From contig SGPL01000080.1 of NCBI GenBank assembly GCA_004802705.1, positions 1 through 64,000 of the forward strand: a stretch of 64,000 nt of DNA, read 5' to 3'. This document shows positions 43,505 through 56,000 of this stretch, piece after piece. Position 1 is the first letter of the stretch. Each line of letters begins with the position of its first letter. The stretch is from Bondarzewia mesenterica (Eukaryota; Basidiomycota; Agaricomycetes; Russulales; Bondarzewiaceae). The translations under genes and the position numbers were made by a program. The notes beneath the pieces are model-generated. The model worked only from the letters and a program-made list of their open reading frames with translations. It did no database searches and was not told the DNA's origin.

Positions 43505-44406
43505 TTAAACCTGGACCTGAACTAACACTGAACCAGACCCGATTCAGGTTCAGATCGTAGTTTAGAACTAGACTCCAACTTGACCCCGACATCATTAGGT
43601 GTGACTAGTGGACAAAAGTTTTACCTGACCTCTGGCCTCGGACTGGCATTCTGCTAGTGGATTAAAACCAAGAACTACCTGACTTGTCTGAGGCTGGAGG
43701 GGCTTTTACTGGTGGACACTGACTCGACCTCACCCCCTATTTTCAAGGGGCCTCTGTGAAAACTAATTTTTTGGATTACAGGTCACACCCTGTGAACATT
43801 TAGATCAAAATAATATAGTACTCCGTCATATGTTCACGAGCATGAACATTACTGCTTCTCCTTTGTCCTCCCATCTTGAGATGTACGGGGCAAACCTACA
43901 ATCAATCCAAGTCCTTGAGCGGACGGATAAGCACATCTACAAACTGAAAGAATGTCTACCCCTCTCCTCCAGAGCAAGTATATTTCCGTAATATCAATGC
44001 CTTGGCAGTATGTGTAGATATGAGAAGCATGCATTTATCAGACAATTGCGGACAGATACTAAATAGACACAGCGAAGTTCGAACAAAAGGAAAGTAAGAA
44101 AATGGAAAAGCCCACACTTGAGAAAAAAGTAGACGATAATTAAGAGTCAGAGCAGCACAGAAATGGACCTGTAGGATCCATGATCGTAGAATACTTGGGC
44201 TCGTCGGCGGCATTGCATTAAACGTGCCGTCTTGAATCGTATGCTTGCAAGGATGCAAAATTATGAGGTAGTTGCGGAGATGATATAGGTGTTGAACAGG
44301 TAATCGTGATAAATGTGAGAGCGCGAACCGTTTGCGGGAGAAAATACAATTATTCCGCCAAGACAACAAAAGCGGTCGTTCGACGAAAGACGTACTGGGT
44401 GCCATT
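43505..44406. other. Intergenic transition downstream of the cyclin gene
   Basis: Composition returns to normal across this stretch. It contains the second copy of the 72-bp dispersed repeat and probable 3' sequence of the cyclin gene. No gene recognised. Confidence 0.45.
43874..43945 (+). repeat. 72-bp dispersed repeat, copy 2
   Basis: Pairs with 6499-6570 (64 of 72 positions identical, no gaps). Sits at the edge between the AT-rich block and the cyclin island. Confidence 0.8.
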
Positions 44407-45908
44407 CTAAGGGCTTGCCATGTGATAATCACCATACACCATGCCCGCTCCATGCTGTCCGTCCAGGCTCGCCCGCCGACTGGCACTAACACTTCTGCTC
44501 CGCGAGCCCTCATCTGCATCGGTATCCTCGCTGGCCGAGCTATATACGCTCTGTGCGTCGGACGATATGGACGAATGCCGTGGCCGTATCGTGGGCTCGT
44601 CATCCGTCGAGCCGTCTAGACTCGCATCGACACTCGCGCCGTCAGTCTCTGTGTCAGTCTCTGAGTCGACAAATGATGCTGTGGAGCGCCGAGGGCGGAC
44701 TGATGGTGTATGCGGCTCGGCATTGTGGTACGAATGTGAGTGCGTGCGATGGTGGGTATGCGGGTCCGTGACGCGCCCGCCGTAAGCGTCAAAGGCTCCC
44801 ATGGCCTGTGTAGGCGCAGAAGAACCGCCTGGAACTACGGTAGAAGAAAGGCCAGCGTGGGACGATGTGGAGAGCGGTGTAGAAGATTGGGACGGCAAGG
44901 AGTGCGTTTGAGAGAAAAGAATGAGTTGTTCGGCGTAATGCTGCATCTCCTCCTCAGATATCATAAGTCGGAAGTCATTCAGCAGGAGGAACTGCAGCTC
45001 AAGCTGATTCAGTTCAGCTTGAGGGAGTCCGCCGACCTGCCAAGTGGTCGTGACGTTAGGTCACCGTCAAATCGATGCATGGGAAGAGATAAGGAAGGAA
45101 GACAGACCTTGGCATACCGCGAGTTAGTGTAGAAGACATCACTAAAAAACTTGCTCGCTACGGTCACTCCGGCGATGACTAGGCGGTGGATATTATATGA
45201 ATCGATGACAAACGTCTTTCCTGTTGCCTCGTTCGCAAGGCGAGCCATTCGATCGAAATAGACCAGCAGAGACAGGAAAACTTCGTTTGTGGTTGGGCAG
45301 TATTTGAGGATGCGGAGGAGGTAGGCTTCAAGAGAGATGGTGGGGATGTTACGGGCATGGAATGTAAGTGAGGAAGAGGGGGTAGCGAGGGCGACTCGAG
45401 AAGCTTCAGTAAGCGTTCGCCAGATGGGCCGCCTCTGCATTTCTGAGAGCGAGAGGTGGGTTGGATGGCTGGAGGATGACGAAAAGGAGTCCGAGAAAGA
45501 GGGATCTGCAGGTAGATTGTCGTTTGCTGCTGCAATTTGAGTAAGCAGAGAAGCAAGGAGACGGAGGAGGTCCTGCGAAGGATAAAGGTGTATATCGAAT
45601 TCGGACGACGGTCTAGGAGGATGGTCTGTTCTATGATGTGTCGATGAGGAGGAAGTTACGGATGCAGGAGGGTGAGAAGACGTCGACGGTGGCACCACAT
45701 TCGAGTGAGACGACGATGGATGTAAAGACGCCACGTCTAGAGAGCGATTCGAGGTAGAAGCAGCAGGAGCGACGGAGGAGGACGAAGACGAAGACGAGGG
45801 GTTGGAATGGGATCTGCGGGAGGGCTGTCGGGAAACGGAGCGAGATGAAGCTGGAGAAGGATTGCTGTGAATCGATTCGTGCTGGACAGGATGTACCAAT
45901 GCTAGCAT
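44407..45908 (-). CDS. PHO80/PCL-type cyclin
   Basis: Cyclin of the PHO80 family, partner of a PHO85/CDK5-type kinase; in yeast such cyclins act in phosphate sensing and nutrient control. Two exons, 45908-45108 and 45036-44407; 476 aa. The first ATG in frame is 45908; the frame is open further upstream only with non-ATG codons. The N-terminus (about 1-120) is Ser-rich and disordered. The cyclin box is at about 135-290: LEAYLLRILKYCPTTNEVFL, LLVYFDRMARLANEATGKTF, IDSYNIHRLVIAGVTVASKF and, across the splice, NSRYAKVGGLPQAELNQLEL then FLLLNDFRLMIS. The C-terminal ~170 residues are a disordered tail rich in Ser, His, Asp and Glu. It is one of two genes in an island between AT-rich blocks. Confidence 0.9.
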
Positions 45909-46242
45909 CGTTGGATCCCTGAGCACTGGAAGAGGTCTGTGCGTAGATTTGGAGCGACGAATAAGCGGGAAAGTAGAAAAGTGCTCGGAGGGGTTTGGAA
46001 GGGAGTGGAGGGAAAAAGGCGCGACTCTCTTTCCAGCGCTCACCTGTCACACAAGGCGACTGTCACTCAATCAACGTTACACAAGCGTGACGCTATCACG
46101 CTCGTGTATGTGCAATCTTGCAGCCTTGAACAAACTTATTGAGTGCGTGCGTGGGCACTTGCATCGTTCTTTATGATATGAAATCTACTCTGAGTTGAGG
46201 ATCGGAATAAAAAGATACTTATGCTACAACGTTTCGAGGCGT
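45909..46242. promoter_or_regulatory. Cyclin upstream region
   Basis: A donor-like GTGAGC at about 46,038-46,043 (minus strand) suggests a spliced 5' leader. Otherwise it holds the 3' end of the upstream gene and the cyclin promoter. No defined box seen. Confidence 0.35.
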
Positions 46243-48610
46243 TCAAGGTAGCTCGTCTCCGTATTTCGTTCGCCAGAACCGCACCACTCCCTTAGCACAC
46301 TTCTGCAGCTGTAACTCGTCCTCGAACGGAACATCATCAAGCGCGGACAGCTGTACCATGACTTGTCCAAGTAGGCTCGACTGTAAGGTTTTGATCGATG
46401 TCAGGACAAGCACAATCATCTCACTCAAACACACCTTCAGCAGGTCCAACGACGCGTTGTCCTTAGCGAGATCGATGTTGTCCATCACTGTGCGCAGTCT
46501 CTTGATAGCCTGTCCACCGTCAAGAATATTGCGGTCAAGATGCGAAGGCCCACGTCGAGCGCCAAAGCACGCACCTCATGATCAAACATTACTTTTCCTT
46601 TAACGAGTTTTTGCATAGCAGCCGCCCACTCAAAGGCCGATTCCTGGTTAAGGACAACCTGTACTGCAATCCCACCCTCGCGTTCGTCACTGTCCATCGA
46701 AGTGCCTGGGTTTTTCATGGCTGTCACTTCCTGCTGGGCGCCGTCGGGGGGTGAAGCAATTGAGCCAGTGATTGTCAGGATGCCCGATGACCTGCTTCTG
46801 CTCATGAGAGGTCTCGCCTTAGTCTGTGGATCCGGAGAAGGAGTATTAGTCTCGTTAACTACACGCTAAACATGACAATACTTACTCTCCTAGGTTTTTT
46901 GCTGAATCCACGGTCCGCAGCCCCAGGCCCAAACATCTTTTCGAGCCTTTCGATCCACATCTGTGAAGGGGTTGGTTGAAACCTCACCTTCCTACATCCA
47001 AAAAGGTTTCCTTCACACCCCTCGTCCCCTTTCTTGACGTCGTCGTCCATATTCACATCTTGCAACAAGACCTCTATATCCATTGTCACCCTTTCCTCCA
47101 TGTCCTCGTCCTCCAACCGATGGTCCACCTCGCCGAGCTCCCGGTAAGGCATCTCCTTCACATCTAGCAGCTTCTCAAACTCTAGCTCGCTCACCTCGCG
47201 TGGTTTAAATACCTTGGAACCAGTTGGTGCTACACGCTCGACGGAACTCTCAGGGTGGGGTGCAAGGAGGGAGGGGAAGCGACGTGTGGATTTGCGCAGA
47301 GGCATCAGACGAGACCGAATGATAGTCTGTGAAGGAGGAGGGGGTATGTATGTCGGCAGATCTGTCACTTTAGACTGGTTCTTTGAGAATACGAGGCGGA
47401 GTGCGCTAGCGAGGTCATTGTTGGGAGCGATGGGGACTTCCGTATCCGACGACTGTTCTGCGATGGATGCATTAGTGGAGACCGCAGATACGGACGTAGG
47501 CAGGCCTTCGGGTACTGAAGAACTGTGTGGTTCCTGCAGAAAACCCACAGCTGTGTCCGGCACAGACTTGGAGTCGATTCCCTGAACATCTCTCTTCTTC
47601 GTGGAGGCGTCAGCATCAGACAATGAAGTTTCGCTCTCTACGAGCCTTAATGTCCGCCTCACCCTCTTCGAGGCAGGATGAGGCATACCCGGCAAGCCCG
47701 AGTTCGGGTCCCCTTGCCCGTCCTTGCTGTCCTTATCCCACTCCTCGGGGCTATCTGAGTCCTCCATCATAGCGTGGTTTTGCCTGAATGCAGAACCCAT
47801 CACGGACGCAAGCTCCTTACCAGAATCCCTCGCATCTATGGAATGCCGCTTTCTCTTCTGGCCCTGCACTATCCCGGGCGCCGCGACCACTCCCTGCTCC
47901 AGACGCTCCCCGGCCTTCAAGGATTTGTTGCGTCTGATAGATCGCAACGTCGGCAGTACGACGCCATCGAAAACTAAACGCTTTCGGTCGCGTTTGGGTA
48001 GATTAGATCGAATGGAGGGTGATGTGGCTTTGGTGTTGCGAGCCTTGTTCGAGGCGGGCAGAGGTTGGGGAAGAGGTCGAGGCTGGGGAAGAGGTCGAGG
48101 CTGGGGAAGAGGTCGAGGCTGGGGAAGAATCTGGGGCTGTGTGGATGAAATAGGGCCATTGAGAGTAGTGATTAAGGGGTTCAAAGTGGTAGAACCATGG
48201 AGAAGTGGTTTCCTCGCAGTAGCAGGACGAACAGGAGGCGAGGGCAAAGCGTCTGAGTCGTCCGAAATGCCAGTCACGGTGGCGGAGTAGGCCGCGACGC
48301 GCTGTGACGACGCGTCTCGCCTTACAGAGGCTGCCAGTGTGGACGACTTGCGCATGGGCACATGGCGGGTGTTCAGACCGTCCTCGTCGTCCCACTCTCC
48401 GTTCGTTGCTGCTGCAAGCGGTGTCCATGTCGGCAATTCCTGATCCACGCCATGCGCGGTGTGACTCGAACTCGGCTTCGGAGTGACGGCACGAATCGGA
48501 GCCTTCGTGTGATGTCCATTCTCTTCTCCCAGCACGCTCAGGCTGGTTGATTTGTTCTGACCTGGAGAACGTGTGAAAATCATTGAGGGCTGATATTCAG
48601 TGATAAGCAT
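46243..48610 (-). CDS. Unrecognised nuclear-type protein, possible C-terminal helical bundle
   Basis: Four exons: 48610-46886, 46823-46575, 46509-46435 and 46380-46243; 728 aa from ATG 48610, or nine residues shorter from the next Met. Residues 1-560 are low-complexity and disordered, with basic clusters (KRDRKRLVF, QKRKRHS, KRVRRTLR) that look like nuclear localisation signals and a QPRPLP repeat near residue 165. The last ~170 residues look folded: LNQESAFEWAAAMQKLVKGK, AIKRLRTVMDNIDLAKDNA, SSLLGQVMVQLSALDDVPFE and VVRFWRTKYGDEL. This helical pattern recalls TFIIS-N/LEDGF-type (TND) bundles, but that is only an impression. The start codon lies at the junction with AT-rich DNA, so the promoter is atypical or an upstream exon has been lost. 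Confidence 0.65.
48067..48129. repeat. 18-bp coding minisatellite (QPRPLP units)
   Basis: Three exact units of GGGGAAGAGGTCGAGGCT at 48067-48084, 48085-48102 and 48103-48120 plus a partial fourth. In frame on the minus strand it encodes QPRPLP repeats, so copy number can vary without breaking the gene. Confidence 0.9.
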
Positions 48611-50390
48611 TTACCTTTGTGCTCCTTAGGTGTCCCCACAACTAGATCTGTGGAAAGCCTGAAACTTTCTTTTGCTGGAGACATGAGTTGAAGCAAGTTG
48701 ATACTGTTGTTGAGCAGCATAAGGAGAACTGAGGATGGTCTAGAAGAAACACAAATTAAAAAGCAGCTAGTGTCAGAGATATTGCACAACAGTGAGATGC
48801 TTTGCTTCAAGCCATAAAAAAAAAAGAATTGCAATGCAGGAAATAGTTACTAACCAGGCTATGACTGGCTTGTTCAGAAAATAAAACTGTTGGATAAAAG
48901 GTTTAAGTTCCCTTTATCACAAAAAAAGAAAAACAAGATGCACACAAGTGGTAGAGGTATTGTTGGTTTTGCTGTTTAGCTAAGTATGCTAGGCAATGAT
49001 TTAAAGTTGATGAGAAGAGCAAGGAAGAAAGCAAATGTCAAACTGAAAGTTATAAAGCAGATGAGAAGCAATGAGGTATTTGATTTGTGTTGTTTATATA
49101 AATGTCTTATTTGCAGATGTTTGAATCTATTTTTAGAATAAATAGAGTTCAATTAATAACATTAGATCTAGATTGGCCTAGAATCTGAGCTTATATAAGT
49201 TATTAGCTAAGAATCTATTGCAATGACTCTTATAATTATTTATATTTTTACTTTTACTTTAACAAGTTTTTTAAAAATAAGAGGCAAGGTTAAATCAGCA
49301 TTAGAAGCATTTGGAGTAGATAATTTAAAGATAAATTTAAAGAAGACTATAAGTCTAATTTTAAGTCTAATTTTATATGATAAAATTATGAGAACTTTGA
49401 ATCAACTATCAATATAGCTTTAATTTAAAAGATAATGCTATATCAGAATGTTTATGTTTTTATCTGCTGATGCAGTAAAAGATAGTTTTTAACCTAAGTA
49501 TAATTTATATTTTCTCGCTTTCTCAGAATATACCTATTGTTCGATGTGAAGATTATTTTGAAATTTTTTTAGGTGTATTTGAATGTTAAATATTCCTTAG
49601 CTCAAGAAATAATGTATGTGTGGATAATATCTCCTTATTAGAAGAAGATATAACTAAAGAAGAGATGAATTAAATTAATAGTCTAAAAGAGCGAGTTCAA
49701 AATAAGAGACTTTTTTAAATACAGATGTTATTATATTCAAGTGCTGCAGTATAAATAACACTATGACTAAATATAAATAGAACTTAAAAATACTCAGTAG
49801 CAACTCTAAGATTTACGACCTAGCTGATTATTAATAAAGAACAGATAAGAACTGGACTGATGAGTTTACATTATAAAGTGGGCTAAAAACTTCAACTTAG
49901 TCATTCTAAAAGCCCTCCTTATATACCTTTTTAAATCTCTACTTAGTAATTCAAAATCTCCTTTTTTTTATACCTTTCAGAGTATTTTTACTTTACCATG
50001 GAGTTTTTGTGAATTTTTTTAATTTTTCTATCAATTTCTTGTGTCTTTTCATCCATCTTTTACTAGTTTCCTGTTTTTGAAAATTTCTTCATTCTTCTTC
50101 TTTGTTTATATTCTTCTTAAACTCAAACCTTGCTTCTCACTTATTTTAGAATGTTCTCAGCCTTTCTACCCTTCATATTTTCCTTTCAAAATATTTCATA
50201 CTTTTTATCATTCTTTCAGATTATCTGTCTTTTACCTATCCTTTTGAAATATTCCCTTTCTTTTCTTAACTTTTTATACCTTTCTGGCTCCTTATATACT
50301 GAACCATAAATTGTTCAAAATTTGAGAACAATGAATGTGTTAGTCATGATATATAAAAGTGCTAATTTACCACTGTTAGGATCTTGTGTA

Positions 50391-50936
50391 TGTCATGAAT
50401 AGTTCGATCACATGATTTAACTATTTTATTCACTTGAATTACCCTGATATCTACTAACTTACTTAGTGGACTATGACTCACACCCTAATGTGTACGATCC
50501 TGACATAGAGCACCCTGATGTGCCTTATTTTATCTTACCTTATCTGACTAGCAAGTCACGTAACTGATAGACTTAGCTAAACTTTAGACTAGTCTGGGCC
50601 CTGACCTATAAAAACCTCGCTAGCTTCTTTACATGTGATATCTTATCCATCAATGGCCTTTCTAGTGTATACCACTGACACATGCCATCGCTGATGACCT
50701 GCCCTAAAGCGCATATGTATATATACAGGGCTTGAGTAGCTATACTGTTTTTTAGCTTGATCTCCTAAAGCTTAGCCTAAACACTAGTAGTACTGAAGAT
50801 CTACTGAAACCTAAACCCTTGCAGTCTATCTTTGTTCTTAACTAGAATCCCTTGCAAGATTATGACTATAGGGCCACCTAGGCTAGATGCCTGAGTGGTC
50901 CTCACTCTGATTGAACCCTAAAGCTAAGTAATGACA
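50391..50936 (+). mobile_element. LTR-like repeat, copy 1
   Basis: 546 bp starting TGTCATGAATAG and ending CTAAGTAATGACA (TG...CA). It has an internal CCTATAAAAACC that could be an LTR TATA box. An inverted homologue lies at 51026-51580. Including flanks, its ends form a 14-bp perfect inverted repeat (CTTGTGTATGTCAT at 50383-50396 and its complement at 50931-50944), which would also fit a small DNA transposon; the class is open. No target duplication seen. Confidence 0.65.
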
Positions 50937-51025
50937 TACACAAGCTACTCATTAAGCCTTTACATCCCTGCTCATGCAAGGTCTTAATAGTGTAAGAAGA
51001 GATGCAGAGATCTAATAGATAGATA

Positions 51026-51580
51026 TGTTGTTGCTTAGCTCTAAAATTAGTTAAAGTGAGGACCACCTAAGCATTTAGCTCATGTGATCTTGTAGTCTTA
51101 GTGTTGCAAGAGGTTTTTAGTATAAAGCAGTAGTAGATTGCAAGAGTTTAGACGTTTAATAGGTCTTCAGTAACTAAGGAGGTATTTATAAAGGGGATAT
51201 CTCTTGAAGAGATCAAGCTAATAAACAGTATAACTAATTAGTCTTGTATATAAATGATGTGCTTTAGGGCAAGTTATCAGCAATAGCATGTATTAATAGT
51301 ATGCACTAGAAAGGCTATTAGTAAATAAGTATTTATATGTAAAGAAGTTAGTGGGGTTCTTATAGCTCAGGGCTCAGACTGGTCCAGAGGCTGTCTAAGT
51401 CTATAAGTCACATGATCTGCTAATCAGATAAGATAAAATAAAGTTAAGGCATGTCAGAGCACTCTATATTAGGTTTACACACATTAGGGTGCGAGTCATT
51501 ATCCATAAGTAAGTCAATGGAGATCAGAGTAAGTTAAAGAAAATAATAGTCTAGGTCATGTGTACAGACTATTCATGACA
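51026..51580 (-). mobile_element. LTR-like repeat, copy 2 (inverted)
   Basis: 555 bp; in the same orientation as copy 1 it starts TGTCATGAATAG and ends GCAACAACA. Shared blocks include CACCCTAATGTGT, CCTTTCTAGTG, GCCCTAAAGC, TAGCTTGATCTC and GTGGTCCTCACT. Divergence is high and mostly transitions. Only 89 bp separate it from copy 1, so the pair forms a large imperfect palindrome. Confidence 0.65.
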
Positions 51581-51660
51581 ATATCCCTTTACTAAGTATT
51601 TATCACCCTCAACAAATCAGCAGCTGAGAGTATGTGTGTGTTATTATTATTATTGTTTGA

Positions 51661-52095
51661 GTTTTAATTTAAACTCATTACAGAGATATCATTTAGATCT
51701 TAGTTTTAAGTCATTATAGATAATTATTAGAGTTTTATATCATCGTAAATAATTTTAGATTTTACATCATCACAAATGTTCCATAGTTTCAAGTCATTAT
51801 AGATAATCAAGGTGAAAACCAAGTCAATATCAATCTCATTTGATTGGTAGTCTATTATCTCCTCAAGTGTTGTTAGGGAGTATTGTCCTATTAGTAAATA
51901 TTTTAAAGTGTCAAGTTGTATGATGTTCTAGTTTTTTCTCATTGCAGAGGATCTTAGTTTTACATCATTATAGATGTATGAGTTATGATCTAGTTTTATA
52001 TCTTTGTAGATAGTTTTATTAAATTTTAGTTTAACATCATTTTAGATGTCTAAGTTAAGGCCTAGTTTTGCATTATTGTAGATTTGTAGATGTTT
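51661..52095. repeat. Degenerate tandem array of AGTTTTAnATCATTATAGATnn units
   Basis: About nine diverged units of 22-24 bp conserved core, spaced about 27-40 bp, start near 51661, 51703, 51730, 51757, 51785, 51955, 51993, 52020 and 52061. A stretch without clear units (about 51,810-51,940) interrupts it. Origin unknown. Confidence 0.6.
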
Positions 52096-52539
52096 TATTA
52101 TAGTTAAATGTTATTTTAAATGTGTTTATCATTTACATTTAAGCTTTAGTCTGACATAACCTTGATTAGCTAGTATGACTAGTGGATTTTTCAAAAATAA
52201 ATATAACTTCTTATTCTAGTCTACAGGATCTGGTCTCTACAAGACTGGTTAACCTTCTCATAGTATGAGTGGATCATCATAATAATTTAGCTTTATCATA
52301 AAGGTAAGAATCAAAAAAACAAAGTGATTCTCTTTTTGCTTGTTGCCCTAGGTCCTAGTCTGATAGGCCTTCACTTTTACTCATCGAGTGAGCTGAGAAT
52401 GAGGTCTATTCAAGAAGGGAATTAAAGCCATTCTAAGCTCACTATAACAAGGTGAGTATATTATATAGCTTTCTTATAATATCTATGATCTGACATATAT
52501 TGAGATCCTGAACAAAGAAAATATACCCCTGACAGGTGA

Positions 52540-53010
52540 TGCTGATTCTCTTGAGCATGTCAAACATGTTGTCAAGATTGAGGAGACAATTTAGCAATCT
52601 GTGAAGCTATGTGGTCTTGATGATACTAGGAAATTACATCCTATTAATCACTAATGATAGCTAAAGACCTTTAATATCACCTCAAACTTCTTTGATTTTA
52701 ACATTGAGATTTTTGACTTTATATCCTCAAAACCTCTAGTTTTACATATCAAGTAAAAGTCTGACATCTTATGAGTCAAAATAAAGTCAGCTGATGAAAT
52801 ACTCTACCATATTATCAGCAAGTCCTATTGACAGCAGAATCACATGTTGGTTGCACCTTTAATTGGTCCAAAGCTACAACTCATTACAGACAAGTCTACT
52901 ATAGGTGGTAGTTTTACTCACACTGACAATAAAAAACTTATCACTACCATATTAGAGGCTCTTGACCCTGATGCCCACTGTGCATGCAAGGACACCTGTA
53001 TAGAATAAAT
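52540..53010 (+). pseudogene. Decayed reading frame with stops of C-to-T type
   Basis: One frame reads protein-like for about 155 codons, interrupted by TAG, TAA, TGA and TAG codons. Readable parts include DADSLEHVKHVVKIEET, FDFNIEIFDFISSKPLVLHI, LVAPLIGPKLQLITDKSTIG and NKKLITTILEALDPDAH. All stops could derive from CAA, CAG, CGA or TGG by C-to-T (or G-to-A) change. Family not recognised; a former transposon gene is likely. Confidence 0.45.
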
Positions 53011-56000
53011 ATTTATTACGATGTAAGTTTAAGACCTTTATGCATAGTTATGTGAGAAGGAGCACTAAATCAAGATGTGGCGAGATTATTTTATAGAGGT
53101 ATAGACAAAAATTATAAGGCCATACATTGAGCTGTAGATTGGACAGCAAGTCGAGTGGGCATTATTAACATGACATCATAGCTTTAATTCAATGATATGT
53201 CACCTGCATTATTTGCTTTATATGCATATACTGCTAAACCCTCTCACATGCACATCAAAATCTCTGTGGCCACTGTCCTTCGTGAGGTGAAATTTTTCTT
53301 CTTGGCAGATGCCCATTCATAGACCTTTCAATTACCGCATCTTACACTGACTCGTCGACCCTCTGTATAGTCTGGAGTATCCTGTGGCTTATCATAGCAT
53401 TCATATTCTTCACTCTCACTGTCATCATCAGCTTGGTGGCATTCAAGGTCCATTCTTCTGTATCTCCTTTCATTTTCTCTTCTTACACCATTGTTGTTTC
53501 CTCCCTGATTAGGAATCTGCTGCTCAGCAAAAAGTGGATTCTGAGCATTTCCTCCCCGTGCCTAGTTCGAGCGGTGCTCTATCAATATCTCCGTGCTCAA
53601 GCATTCTCCTCGCACTCCTTACTTGCACTTCCTCTACTCTACTTGCTCTCCTCTGCTCGTAGGATCCTTCTTGTATTCCCCACCTCACGACAGACAGACC
53701 AGGTTGCTTCTTACTCTTATGATGAAGATCTATCTAATGAATGTGGTGGATTTCTTGACTGATATATCCCGTAGACTTTTAGATACTGTATATCACTGTT
53801 GCATCTTGCGTTACTAGTTAATTGTGATGGGCCCTGGCAATTATCACGACCTCATAAATCTCTTGATTCTCAGCTTCAGCAGTAGATATTTAATAGAACA
53901 GTGCATACAAATAAGCAGGAGGCTGCGGGAGGGAGCATTGATGTATTGATGGGTCGACAAAGAAAACTTTCAAGTTGATTTGTCAAAACTCAAAACTCCT
54001 CCGGTAGTTTTATTCCTATTCTTATGGAATAGGTACAGGTTTGACGCAGGTCGACTTGTCATTTTGAAGTTCAAAGAAGTTCATGAGACAATTCAACCGA
54101 GAACTTCATGGACAATATACTGTACGACAATAGCATTCCTTTATTAAGAACATAGAATGCCATGAAAATGAGCGCATCAATGATCATAATGTCGTGTCCA
54201 TCGCAATAAGTCCAGCATCCTCAAATTTTGTCGATATCATTTGATCTGCTTGCGACATGGCAGTAAGAAGGTTGTCGAGGTCAGGTGTAATGATAAAGCA
54301 CCGACTGACCTTACTGAGGACATTCAAATTTTTGCTAGTCAGATCGACGTGGAACATGTATATGTTGAATCCTTACCTATGCATAAGCTCACTGAGTTTG
54401 CACACAAGTCTATTGAGTCTATGCATAAGCCTGTCGAGCTATTGCATGCTGAACTATTGCCTACTGAATCATTACACTATGCTGATGTCAACTCTGAAGG
54501 TAATAAGGCAATGTTTAGTGATAAGAATAGCTAAAAATTTAGTCTGCTGATATTGCTAGTTCCTCTAAGTTTATTAACTGAATCTATATTACCTCCTTTA
54601 TCTCTATACCGTCATCCTCTTGTACCCATTCATGTTTTATCAGCCATTAAATCATCATATTCCATCCTATGAACTCAAAAATTACTGCCTGCCTCTCATC
54701 AACTCCTTAATATATGATGCTATCACTGATATATTGACTGGCTTTAATATTCTGTCAGTTACTGTGGCAGTCACTGATAGAGATTCTTCTTGCCATTTTA
54801 CTACTGCTAAAAGGGGTAAGTAGTGTGCATTTGTATAAGTCCTTTCTATGAGGTGTTATATGCCAGCATGATGATAGTGACAAAGGCAACAGTATGAACA
54901 TATCATGTTCATCTAATTCTAACACACCTTGCACATATATAATACTCGTATATTATACCTGTCTAACTTAGACATACTCCTTGCATATATTTGATACCTG
55001 TATACTATACACATCTGCCTTAGACACATTCTTTTGACTTATCATATGCTATTTGCATTTTGGTTATCAACCTTAATAAAATTGCTATTTAATTATATTT
55101 ATATTATAAAATCAAGCAACATAATCTCACCTTTGAATCTCAGAGAACAATATGTATTTAAACTCAAATCATAAATTGTCATCTTTTCTCTACTATAATA
55201 ACATATAAATATTGTGAATCTAACTCACACCTATACAAATTGCTCACACATTGATAAGTCACAAGCAGATCTCAAGAAGATCTGCATGGCCTTCAGAGTT
55301 GTTGATATCTAGTGGCAGGTGAAATTGCTCAAATAAACCCTTAAAAGATAGTGAGAAAGATATCATGAATATTATATGACATTTATTTTATCTGCACAGT
55401 TTGTATGCCCCATTCAGCTGACTGATGAAACAAAACTAGCTTACAATTAAATTGTAGGAGTTGAGTATAGTTAACTGCATTTAGTGGCAGCTATTATTCT
55501 ATCTTCAATGATGCTTTAATTTTGTCCAAAAATGCTAGCCGCTGTCATACGGAGGGAGGGTTTTTACTAATAAGGTCATTAAGGGTAGAAGGGGTGTGAT
55601 GTAGCAAAGACACAAAATAACAAACCAACCAGGATAATAGCAAGGTCTTCTCTGCATAGACTGACTCAGGTTTTTTTCTTTTCCGGAGCAGCCTAGTTAT
55701 TTGTTAGGAGGGAATTCTTAGTTGTCTTCAAAAGGTGACTTATCAGTTACCGATCTCAAAGACAGATCAAGGTGAGGTGCTTTCTATGAGTACCAAGGAA
55801 GAAAGGGCCAGCAAGGGTTCTTCTAGATCAAAGAAACCTTAAGCAAAGCAAGAACAGTAGTCAATTAAGAGGACAGATTGATAGGATGAATTAGAGTCGA
55901 TGTGATAGAACTTGACAGTCATGGGGTCGTAACATTATCAGAATCATGGAGCATGTTATCAAAGATGTTGTAAACGTAGATCAAATGACTAGAAGATGTG

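Larger units (their letters stand above)
36300..43850. other. AT-rich, CpG-poor repeat block 1
   Basis: About 7.5 kb with no credible gene. CpG is rare and TpG/CpA common. It contains the fold-back element and three solo-LTR-like copies. The short open frames (for example 38643-38876 + and 39925-40239 -) do not resemble known proteins. Repeated GTCTATG/CATCATGAGTCTATG words occur at about 40,760-40,900. A short GC-richer patch stands out at about 42,140-42,190. Confidence 0.7.

Noticed and set aside
54241..54534. 98-codon open frame in the AT-rich block
   Set aside because: Repetitive MHK/ESL words, no known domain and no splice context; likely chance or a repeat remnant.
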